This document shows positions 1 through 7,014 of a stretch of 20,240 bases of DNA, piece by piece; position 1 is the stretch's first letter, and each line of letters begins with the position of its first letter. This DNA is from JAGPCH01 sp039810605 (GTDB lineage Bacteria > Bacteroidota > Ignavibacteria > Tepidaquicellales > Tepidaquicellaceae). A program made the translations under genes and the position numbers. The notes beneath the pieces are model-generated. The model was not told the DNA's origin, did not search any database, and saw only the letters and a list, made by a program, of their open reading frames with translations. The stretch spans positions 1-20,240 of the forward strand of contig JBDHXH010000051.1 of assembly GCA_039810605.1 (NCBI GenBank), given 5' to 3'.

Positions 1-2400
1 TGTGTTTTCATTGATAACAATCCGACAAATCAGTCTCAAGGGCATAGCGTTTATTTTGAGAAACTTAAAAATGCGTTGATCGAAAATGTTTCTGTTGTTA
101 CTCCGCCAAACAATACCAGAATAGGCATAGACATTAATCTTCTTAGCAGAGAAGATTATACTAATATTACGATAAGGAATTCTCGAATTATCAGATCTAC
201 ACCGGGAAGCGGCATCTGGATACAAGCAAGAAATGATTTGTTCAATCCGCCTGCAAGACTGGATACAGTCATGGTTCAGGGTGTAACATTTACAGGGTGC
301 GATACAAATCTTGCATTCAACAGACAAGTTAAAAACATGAATGTTGACAAATGCGATCTAAGCACATACTCTGTTTACGGTTTGGTTAATTACACAGACC
401 AGGGTGGAACAATAGATGCATCGGATAATAAATGGAAGAATGGAGGTATTCCCGACACTACGGTAATTTCCGGTGGTCTTCTGACTCAAGGAAATAATAT
501 TATTTCTTTCATGCCCTCAACAGACGGCATATTTATCGGCATGGGTATCCTGGGTCCCGGAATTGCTCCCGGGGCAACAGTCGTTGGGAAATCGCCGAAC
601 ACAATTGTAATGAGCGACACGGCACTTGCAAGCGGTTTTATTCCGCAGATAGGATTTGCTTTTAATTTTGCAACTTCGACTAACATAGTGAGAACATCTT
701 TGAATTTCGTACATACACCCAACCCTCTTCCCAATTCAATAATCAATTCTTCAAATGTAAGTTTTCCTGATGTTCCATCTGCAATTGCCGGAACAAGTGC
801 GGGAGGCACAATCTGGAATATTCCAAATGCAACTATTCCCGGAAACATAGTTATTGACAGGGATTTGAAATTGATAGGACCGGGTGCAGGTTTCTTACAT
901 GGAGGAAGTCTTACAACTTTTACCGATCTTACAGTTAATACAGGTTCATTCTTTTTTATGGGTAGTGACTTTGCCGTTTCCGGAAGTTATACTCCCGGAA
1001 CAACAACCATAGGCGCGAACAACACGCTCATGATAAACGGATCAATTGTTTCCGGCGGTCAAATTATTGGTGGTTCAAAATCGGACATGTTCTTTGGCGG
1101 AGCAGGACCAAGTACAACACTTGGTACAGTTTCAGGAGGACTTCGCACGTTGCAGCTCAATCGTCCAAGCGGAATTTCACTTGGCGCCTCCTTGCTGCTT
1201 CAAAGATTATTATTCCTTCAAAATGGAAATCTTTTGCTTGAGAATAATGATTTAGTTCTCGATTCAAGAATTAGCGTATTCAGTCCGGACTATGCAAACA
1301 GTTTTGTAGCGACAAACGGTCCAGGGGTCATTCGTAAGAACTTTGACACAAAGTCCGTAACATCATTTAATTTCCCGATTGGAAGGGGTTCATACACACC
1401 TGCGTTTATTTATCTTGCCAATCCAAATTATGGAATAGGCTCGCACATTATCGGAAGAGTACTTGACCTAAAGCATCCGCAAAATGGATGTCCTACAGAT
1501 TTTCTAAACAGATATTGGGAATTGAGATCAGCGGCAATGGGCTTTACTGCGAATACAAAATTTACTTATGCTACCGGTGATGTGGCAGGAACGGAAGCAA
1601 ACATAGTTGGTGCAAGGTGGAATGGATTCCTTTGGGATGCATTCACACCTGTCAACACGGTTACTCATTCATTTACAGCCAACGGAATAAATTCTCTCGG
1701 AGACTTTACAGGCGGAGGATTGAACTGCATTGGCGGCTCGAACACACTTGTTAATGCAAAAGTATTTCTCCAAGGTTCTTATTCGGGTTCTGATACTATG
1801 AGAACCGACCTTCAGCAATATGGAATTATTCCTTTGTCACAGCCATATTCATCATCACAATTCAACTATCCCGGAACCGAATCAGTTTTATCAATACCTG
1901 CCGGTGTTGTTGATTGGGTATATGTTGAAATAAGAGTTACGTCAAATGGTCCTCCGGTACTTAACGGCAGAAGAGCTGCATTCTTGAAATCTGACGGATC
2001 GATAGTTGACCTTGACGGAACAAGTCCTGTTAAGATGCCCAGTGTTGCAACAGGAAATTATTTCATAGTCATTGGTCAGAGAAATCATTTACCGGTGATG
2101 ACTGCTTCGGCGCAGCCTCTTGGCGTATCAAGTCCATTGTATGATTTCACTACGGGACTTTCACAATACTTTGGCGGCGACGCAGCAAGTCTTGGCGGCG
2201 GAAAATTTGGAATGTACTCCGGTGATGCCAACGCATCTTTTGTTGTATCGGCAGCCGATTATCAAATCGTTTCAAGCAATCTGCTGCAGACAAATTACAA
2301 TCAGGGCGATTTGAATCTTTCGGCAATTGTATCTTCGGCTGATTATGCGTTTATAACTAACAATTTGCTTAAGACATCAAATGTTCCAAATTATCCATAA
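1..2400 (+). CDS. Secreted beta-helix-like surface protein with C-terminal dockerin-like repeats, 5'-truncated by window edge
   Basis: The reading frame is already open at base 1 (first codon TGT) and runs 799 codons to TAA, so the true start and any signal peptide lie outside the window. Window residues 1-150 are Asn/Ser/Thr-rich with short beta repeats, as in right-handed parallel beta-helix (pectate-lyase-like) surface proteins. The middle is repetitive, Gly/Ser-rich and probably beta-stranded. From about residue 584 comes a module I recognise from Ignavibacteria-type surface proteins, with the segments VNAKVFLQG, IPAGVVDWVYVE, AAFLKSDGSIVDLDG and RNHLPVM. It ends in two EF-hand-like loops 28 residues apart (Asp742 and Asp770), each with pattern D-x-N-x-S-x-x-V-S-x-A-D, which resembles a degenerate type I dockerin. 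There is no T9SS sorting domain at the C-terminus. The next gene starts 36 bases downstream and is probably co-transcribed. The ligand or substrate is unknown. Confidence 0.8.
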   Translation, partial: CVFIDNNPTNQSQGHSVYFEKLKNALIENVSVVTPPNNTRIGIDINLLSREDYTNITIRNSRIIRSTPGSGIWIQARNDLFNPPARLDTVMVQGVTFTGCDTNLAFNRQVKNMNVDKCDLSTYSVYGLVNYTDQGGTIDASDNKWKNGGIPDTTVISGGLLTQGNNIISFMPSTDGIFIGMGILGPGIAPGATVVGKSPNTIVMSDTALASGFIPQIGFAFNFATSTNIVRTSLNFVHTPNPLPNSIINSSNVSFPDVPSAIAGTSAGGTIWNIPNATIPGNIVIDRDLKLIGPGAGFLHGGSLTTFTDLTVNTGSFFFMGSDFAVSGSYTPGTTTIGANNTLMINGSIVSGGQIIGGSKSDMFFGGAGPSTTLGTVSGGLRTLQLNRPSGISLGASLLLQRLLFLQNGNLLLENNDLVLDSRISVFSPDYANSFVATNGPGVIRKNFDTKSVTSFNFPIGRGSYTPAFIYLANPNYGIGSHIIGRVLDLKHPQNGCPTDFLNRYWELRSAAMGFTANTKFTYATGDVAGTEANIVGARWNGFLWDAFTPVNTVTHSFTANGINSLGDFTGGGLNCIGGSNTLVNAKVFLQGSYSGSDTMRTDLQQYGIIPLSQPYSSSQFNYPGTESVLSIPAGVVDWVYVEIRVTSNGPPVLNGRRAAFLKSDGSIVDLDGTSPVKMPSVATGNYFIVIGQRNHLPVMTASAQPLGVSSPLYDFTTGLSQYFGGDAASLGGGKFGMYSGDANASFVVSAADYQIVSSNLLQTNYNQGDLNLSAIVSSADYAFITNNLLKTSNVPNYP

Positions 2401-2436
2401 GAATAAAATTTTAAAACATACTAAATCAACTTGTCT

Positions 2437-3537
2437 ATGAAGGCTTTATCTAAAATTCTAATTGTACTGCTGGCAGTTGTAATGTGCGAAAGTGCATTTG
2501 CGCAAAACACAGTTACAAATAATATTGCAAATTTCACATTGAGTAACAACGGCACGAAGTTCAGTTTTGATGTATTTATTCTTAGGACTTCTTCCGCCCC
2601 GTTCAGTATGGGCAGTACTAGTTTTATCGTGAGCTACCCTACAGGAAGACTTAGTAATCCTGTTTTATCGAACATAAATCCGAGATATACATCCGGAAGT
2701 CCTTCTCTTTCATATAATGCAATGATAACTCAAGTACTCCTCAACAGCAAAGTAGCAGTTCAGATCAATTACACCGGTGGTTTAGGAGATACCATAACAA
2801 GTGTTCCCGGAACAACCGGAATGGGCGAATTGATTGCGACCGTTACTTTGGACATTATCAATCCGATTGATACTGCCACCGTCAAATGGGATACGATAAA
2901 TTCCGCAGTTGTCAGTCCTTCTTTTGAGACTGCAGTAAGTACTTGGGGAGGTATCTATCACGGAGCATTGCCTGTTGAAATGGTTAACTTCACATCTGCA
3001 ATTGTTCGGAATAATGTTAAACTTTCATGGACAACGGCTGCGGAAACAAACAACAGCGGATTTGAAATTGAAAGGAAATCTGTAGAAAATTCCAGTTGGA
3101 AAAAGGTCGTATTTGTAGAAGGAAGCGGCACAACACATGAGAACAGATCATACGAGTTTACGGACAGGGGTTTGAATTCGGGAAACTACAATTACAGAAT
3201 CAAGCAGATTGACTACAACGGAAACTTCGAGTATTTCAACCTTCGCAATGAAGTCAATATAGGAGTACCTATGCAGTATGAATTGAGTCAGAATTATCCG
3301 AATCCTTTTAATCCCGCGACAAAGATTAATTTCTCATTACCGGCAGATGCGAGAGTAACTCTTGCAGTCTATGATATAAGCGGGCGGCTCATTTCAACGT
3401 TGATCAACAATGAGTTAAAAGCAGCAAGCTATTACACTGTCGAGTTTAATGCTTCTAATTTGTCGAGCGGTACATACTTCTATTCATTGAAGACGCAGAA
3501 TTTTTCCGACACAAAGAAGATGGTGGTAATAAAATAG
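2437..3537 (+). CDS. T9SS-exported protein: N-terminal beta-sandwich (possibly cohesin-like), FN3-like domain, C-terminal sorting domain
   Basis: 366 residues from ATG 2437; a TTG two codons earlier (2431) is possible but the ATG directly begins a good signal peptide (residues 1-22, cleavage after AFA). Residues 24 to about 170 form an all-beta region rich in alternating hydrophobic and Thr/Ser positions, consistent with an Ig-like or cohesin-like sandwich; this assignment is inference. Residues 176-275 start with LPVEMVNF and contain LSWTTAAETNNSGFEIER, the FN3-like domain common just before T9SS tails. Residues 279-366 are a type A sorting domain: ELSQNYPNPFNP, an AVYDISGRLI strand, SSGTYFYSLK and the end KMVVIK. 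The protein should cross the outer membrane by the type IX system and be attached or released after tail cleavage. It lies 36 bases after a gene ending in dockerin-like loops and just before a strong terminator, so the two probably form one transcription unit. Confidence 0.85.
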   Translation: MKALSKILIVLLAVVMCESAFAQNTVTNNIANFTLSNNGTKFSFDVFILRTSSAPFSMGSTSFIVSYPTGRLSNPVLSNINPRYTSGSPSLSYNAMITQVLLNSKVAVQINYTGGLGDTITSVPGTTGMGELIATVTLDIINPIDTATVKWDTINSAVVSPSFETAVSTWGGIYHGALPVEMVNFTSAIVRNNVKLSWTTAAETNNSGFEIERKSVENSSWKKVVFVEGSGTTHENRSYEFTDRGLNSGNYNYRIKQIDYNGNFEYFNLRNEVNIGVPMQYELSQNYPNPFNPATKINFSLPADARVTLAVYDISGRLISTLINNELKAASYYTVEFNASNLSSGTYFYSLKTQNFSDTKKMVVIK

Positions 3538-3562
3538 TAATTGAAAATTCTTGTTATAATAT

Positions 3563-3603
3563 ATCCGCAAAGAAGTTTTTCTTTTTTGCGGATTTTATTT
3601 TTT
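3563..3603 (+). terminator. Rho-independent terminator of the surface-protein unit
   Basis: Arms 3563-3575 and 3581-3593 pair over 13 bp (core ATCCGCAAA/TTTGCGGAT, one G-U pair) around a five-base T loop. A T-rich run at 3593-3603 follows. It sits 26 bases after the stop codon and before fumC, so it separates the two units. Confidence 0.8.
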
Positions 3604-3625
3604 ACGCAAATCATAAAATTGAATT

Positions 3626-5023
3626 ATGAAATTCAGGATTGAACATGACACGATGGGCAACGTAAAAGTTCCCGCGGACAAATACTGGGGAGCGCAAACG
3701 CAAAGATCAAAAGAAAATTTTAAGATCGGGAACAACCTGATGCCAAAGGAAGTCATTTTTGCATTTGCAATTCTCAAGAAAGCTGCAGCAGAAGCAAACT
3801 TTGAACTTGGCGCTCTTTCCAGCGAAAAGATGAAATTGATTTCAAAGGTCGCTGACGAAATCCTCGCTTCGAAACTCGATGACCAATTCCCTCTCACAGT
3901 CTGGCAGACCGGCTCCGGAACGCAATCAAACATGAATGTAAACGAAGTAATTGCAAACAGAGCTCATGTATTAAAGGGAGGAAAATTAGAGGACAAGAAG
4001 AAAATACTTCATCCAAACGATGACGTTAACAAATCTCAATCTTCGAACGATACTTTTCCAACAGCAATGAACATTGCGTCATATAAAGTTATTACGGAAC
4101 GAACAATTCCGAAGGTTGAGAAATTAATCAGGACACTTGAGAAGAAATCGAAGGAATTTATGAATGTGATTAAGATTGGACGAACGCATTTCATGGATGC
4201 GACTCCGGTTACGCTTGGACAGGAATTTTCCGGATATGTTTCGCAATTGCGACACGGAGTCCATGCTGTTAAAAACAGCATGGACCACCTTTCTGAACTT
4301 GCGCTCGGAGGTTCCGCAGTTGGAACAGGAATTAATGTTCCGAAAAATTATGACAAACTCGCTGCAAAGAAGATTGCCGCCCTGACAGGGCTTCCGTTTA
4401 AAACGGCAACCAATAAATTCGAATCACTCGCTTCAAATGATGCGATTGTCGAAACATCCTCTGCTCTTAAAGTTCTCGCAGTCAGTCTGATGAAAATAGG
4501 AAATGATTTGCGCATTCTTGCATCCGGTCCCAGAAGCGGCATTGGCGAAATATTGATTCCGGAAAATGAACCGGGATCATCTATCATGCCGGGAAAAGTA
4601 AATCCTACACAGATCGAAGCCCTTACAATGGTTTGCGCACAGGTAATAGGAAATGATGTTTCAATTACAATCGGCGGTATGAGCGGACACTTTGAATTAA
4701 ATGTTTACAAACCGATGATGATTTTTAATTTGCTTAACTCCGCAATCCTTATCGGAGATGCATGCGAATCCTTTAATGATAATTGTGCCGCGGGAATACA
4801 GCCCAATTATAAGACTATTAATAAGAATCTCGAAAATTCTCTTATGCTTGTAACAGCACTCAACACGCACATCGGGTATGAAAAGGCTGCACAAATTGCA
4901 AAGAAAGCTCATAAGGAAAATAAATCATTACGCGAAGCCGCAATTGAACTTGGTTTTCTTACCGACAAAGAATTTTCAGAGAAAGTTGATCCGCGGAGAA
5001 TGGTCGGCAAAATTCCGAAATAA
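3626..5023 (+). CDS. fumC: Fumarate hydratase class II
   Basis: 465 residues, full length for class II fumarase, the iron-independent homotetramer that interconverts fumarate and L-malate in the TCA cycle. The lyase-superfamily signature GSSIMPGKVNP is at 317-327, with Ser318 as catalytic acid/base residue, and GRTHFMDATP holds His188; both fall at the same numbers as in E. coli FumC. TGSGTQSNMNVNEV (95-108) and SQSSNDTFPTAM (137-148) are the other substrate-binding blocks. Aspartase and argininosuccinate lyase share the fold, but the SGSGT/SSNDTFP set and the exact spacing favour fumarase. The start ATG has no Shine-Dalgarno. A GNAT gene begins 4 bases after its stop, so the two are likely translated from one mRNA. 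Confidence 0.96.
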   Translation: MKFRIEHDTMGNVKVPADKYWGAQTQRSKENFKIGNNLMPKEVIFAFAILKKAAAEANFELGALSSEKMKLISKVADEILASKLDDQFPLTVWQTGSGTQSNMNVNEVIANRAHVLKGGKLEDKKKILHPNDDVNKSQSSNDTFPTAMNIASYKVITERTIPKVEKLIRTLEKKSKEFMNVIKIGRTHFMDATPVTLGQEFSGYVSQLRHGVHAVKNSMDHLSELALGGSAVGTGINVPKNYDKLAAKKIAALTGLPFKTATNKFESLASNDAIVETSSALKVLAVSLMKIGNDLRILASGPRSGIGEILIPENEPGSSIMPGKVNPTQIEALTMVCAQVIGNDVSITIGGMSGHFELNVYKPMMIFNLLNSAILIGDACESFNDNCAAGIQPNYKTINKNLENSLMLVTALNTHIGYEKAAQIAKKAHKENKSLREAAIELGFLTDKEFSEKVDPRRMVGKIPK

Positions 5024-5027
5024 GAAA

Positions 5028-5588
5028 ATGGAAATTAATGACGATGCATTCGGGAAATTTCCTGTTATCAATACACATAATCTCACTCTAAGGGAAATCG
5101 TTATCGGCGATATAGAGGAAATATTCACGATTCTTTCCAATATTGACTTACTGAAATATTTCGGAAAACTTCCCTTTAAAGATATCTCCGAAGCACGTGA
5201 AAAAATTATTCAAACTGCCGATGCATTTACAAATAAGGAAGGTATTCGTTGGGGAATTACAACTTCTGATTCAGATAAACTGATAGGCACTGCAGGAATT
5301 TGGAGGATAGACAGATTACATAAGCGGGGTGAGATCGGATATGAGCTGCTCCCCGATCACTGGGGTAAGGGAATCATGAAGGAAGCACTAAGCGCAATTA
5401 TTAATTTTGGATTTACGAAAATGAATTTTCATACTCTCGAAGCCAATACCGACCCGCGTAACATTGCATCAAATAAACTTCTGGAAAGTCTTGGATTCTG
5501 CAAAGAAGGACATATCAAGGAAAGCTTTTTCTTCAATGGGCAATTCTTCGACACTGCAATATATAGCAAATTAAATCCACTTCGATAA
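5028..5588 (+). CDS. GNAT acetyltransferase, RimJ/RimL-like
   Basis: 186 residues from ATG 5028. The frame stays open upstream inside fumC, but a longer start would overlap fumC by about 145 bases and add a basic, non-homologous extension, so I chose the ATG 4 bases after the fumC stop. The Acetyltransf_3 layout is clear: LTLREI near 19-24 (first strand), GTAGIWRID at 87-95, the acetyl-CoA pyrophosphate loop DHWGKGIMKEAL at 110-121 (Q/R-x-x-G-x-G/A type), and NIASNKLLESLGF at 145-157. Proteins of this group acetylate the N-terminal amines of ribosomal proteins, or other amines; the substrate here cannot be read from sequence. It is likely co-transcribed with fumC, with no obvious functional tie. 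Confidence 0.9.
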   Translation: MEINDDAFGKFPVINTHNLTLREIVIGDIEEIFTILSNIDLLKYFGKLPFKDISEAREKIIQTADAFTNKEGIRWGITTSDSDKLIGTAGIWRIDRLHKRGEIGYELLPDHWGKGIMKEALSAIINFGFTKMNFHTLEANTDPRNIASNKLLESLGFCKEGHIKESFFFNGQFFDTAIYSKLNPLR

Positions 5589-5615
5589 TAGATAACAAGT
5601 CCGATTCAATTTCAA

Positions 5616-5677
5616 AATGTGCTTTCAAAAAATGCTTCGGGTAAATTAAGAAGGCACATTCAAAAAAATGCGCCTTC
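5616..5677. terminator. Overlapping hairpins between convergent genes, probable transcription-end region
   Basis: Three related 11-base units occur: AATGTGCTTTC (5616-5626), its complement GAAGGCACATT (5650-5660), and AATGCGCCTTC (5667-5677). The middle unit can pair with either the first (11 bp, one wobble) or the third (one A-C mismatch, 6-base A loop), not both. The position between convergent stops suggests transcription termination on either strand, but there is no long T tract after either stem. Confidence 0.4.
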
Positions 5678-5706
5678 AAAATTACTTAAAAATAAGAGAT
5701 GCATGG

Positions 5707-6189
5707 TTACAATAAATCTTCAATTGACTTTTCAAATTCTTCATAACTTGTCTTGCCGATAAAAGTCTTTGTGAGCTTTCCCTCCTTGTCAAAGATAAAT
5801 GTTCCGGGAATTCCACCATTCCAATTTTTATCCATATAATTTATGAGATCGTCATCTTTGGCAAATCCGTTATAATAAGTAAGGAAATCAACCTTCATCT
5901 TCTTAAGAAAATTTGTCGTCTTTGAGTCAAGATCTTCACTGAAGTCAAGAGATACCATCACAAGTTTGAAATCCTTCTCCTTAAATGAGTTATTAATTTT
6001 GACAATGTCGGGAAACTCTTCTACACAGGGTTTGCACCAGGTTGCCCAAAAATTAATCAGAACAACTTTTCCTTTATTGGCAGTCTTGATGCTGTCAAGT
6101 GTATGTTGAGTTGCAGAGACGAGTTCCTGACTTTTCACAACGGAAATATTGACGGTAAGAATGATTGAGATAAATAATAATTTCAGCAT
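5707..6189 (-). CDS. Exported TlpA-like thioredoxin-fold protein
   Basis: 160 residues with a signal peptide (1 to about 20, cut near VVKS/Q), so the thioredoxin domain should act in the periplasm. The active site is WCKPC (Cys52, Cys55) after the INFWATW strand, and the conserved cis-proline is Pro128 in GGIPGTFIFD. This is the TlpA/ResA/AhpC-TSA group of thiol-disulfide reductases, which reduce periplasmic disulfides, often for cytochrome c maturation. Length is short for the group (one domain only). It follows the redoxin gene by 11 bases on the same strand, so the two are probably co-expressed and it could be the reductant of its neighbour; that pairing is inference. No Shine-Dalgarno is visible. 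Confidence 0.9.
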   Translation of the reverse strand: MLKLLFISIILTVNISVVKSQELVSATQHTLDSIKTANKGKVVLINFWATWCKPCVEEFPDIVKINNSFKEKDFKLVMVSLDFSEDLDSKTTNFLKKMKVDFLTYYNGFAKDDDLINYMDKNWNGGIPGTFIFDKEGKLTKTFIGKTSYEEFEKSIEDLL

Positions 6190-6200
6190 TCAGGTAATTG

Positions 6201-6782
6201 TTATCTTTTGATTGAGCAGCCGAAGGCTTTGGTTTCAGCAACTGAAATTTCCTTGCCCGCAAGAAATTCGTTCAGAGCGTTTGAGAGATCATTTGAAGAG
6301 ACTTTATTCTCATCTCTGTTATCATCAATTCTTCCGTGATAAATTAATTTCATATCTGAATCAACAACGAATACTTCCGGAGTTCTCTGTGCAGAAAACT
6401 GGTCAGCAACAATATTGTTGACATCTTTGAGGACAGGAAAATTATATTTCAAACTTGCGGCATGATTCATTACATCTTCAGTTGGTTCAGTCTTGTTTGA
6501 ATTAATTCCCCAGAATGCAATTCCATTTGATCCGAACTGGTCGACAAGTTTTATAAGTCTGTCTGTATAGGGCTGAACATTCGGACATTCAGTTGAAACA
6601 AAAATCAGAACTGTTGCCTTCGCACCGGAATTGCTAAGCGTATATGTTGCTCCATCGTAATTGTTAATTGTAAAATCCGATACCTTATCTCCTATCTTGT
6701 AGCTTTCGGCTTTATCTTTTGAATTAGCGAATGCAGTTACAAACAGAAGAAAAAGAAAGCAGGTTAAAATCTTTTTTAACAT
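6201..6782 (-). CDS. Exported redoxin (AhpC/TSA-family) protein
   Basis: 193 residues with a signal peptide (1-19, ending AFA). Residues 27-175 are a thioredoxin fold of the peroxiredoxin/AhpC-TSA class. STECPNVQPY at 63-72 carries the single active-site Cys66, where thioredoxins have CxxC. TPEVFVVD at 134-141 holds the cis-proline, and YHGRIDD at 148-154 is a block typical of this redoxin group. A second cysteine lies near the end in AFGCSIKR (Cys189), also a conserved feature of the group as I know it, and may be the resolving cysteine. The likely role is peroxide or disulfide chemistry in the periplasm. First gene of a two-gene unit with the TlpA-like gene, and preceded by a strong Shine-Dalgarno. 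Confidence 0.87.
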   Translation of the reverse strand: MLKKILTCFLFLLFVTAFANSKDKAESYKIGDKVSDFTINNYDGATYTLSNSGAKATVLIFVSTECPNVQPYTDRLIKLVDQFGSNGIAFWGINSNKTEPTEDVMNHAASLKYNFPVLKDVNNIVADQFSAQRTPEVFVVDSDMKLIYHGRIDDNRDENKVSSNDLSNALNEFLAGKEISVAETKAFGCSIKR

Positions 6783-6789
6783 TGTTGGA

Positions 6790-6795
6790 CTCCTT
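6790..6795 (-). promoter_or_regulatory. Strong Shine-Dalgarno before the redoxin gene
   Basis: On the minus strand AAGGAG stands 7 bases before the ATG at 6782. It fixes the start and stands out because most starts in this window have no such motif. Confidence 0.75.
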
Positions 6796-7014
6796 TTTTA
6801 TTTTAATTGACACAATTGAAATTAAATCAAAAAAGTTTCTTCAAAGATTGATGCTTTTTTCCAGTTATTCAATTCATTTTAATTCACAGCCCTGCTTTGT
6901 ATGCCTCTGAATTCCTTTGGACATTATTTCCGTTTTGACGTTTCAATTTATCATTACAAAAACTAAATTGCCTCTATTAAAATGAAGAGTCTCAACTAAC
7001 CCCGTAACTGACTA

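Noticed and set aside
486..848. Antisense open frame of 120 codons inside the first surface-protein gene
   Set aside because: Low-complexity shadow of the real frame, with no recognisable family motif and no start context.
3541..3560. TTGAAA ... TATAAT as a promoter for fumC
   Set aside because: Only 8 bases separate the two boxes, and the following terminator hairpin lies between it and fumC.
4878..5027. Longer start for the RimJ/RimL-like gene
   Set aside because: It would overlap the fumC 3' end by about 145 bases and add a basic stretch not found in the family; ATG 5028 fits.
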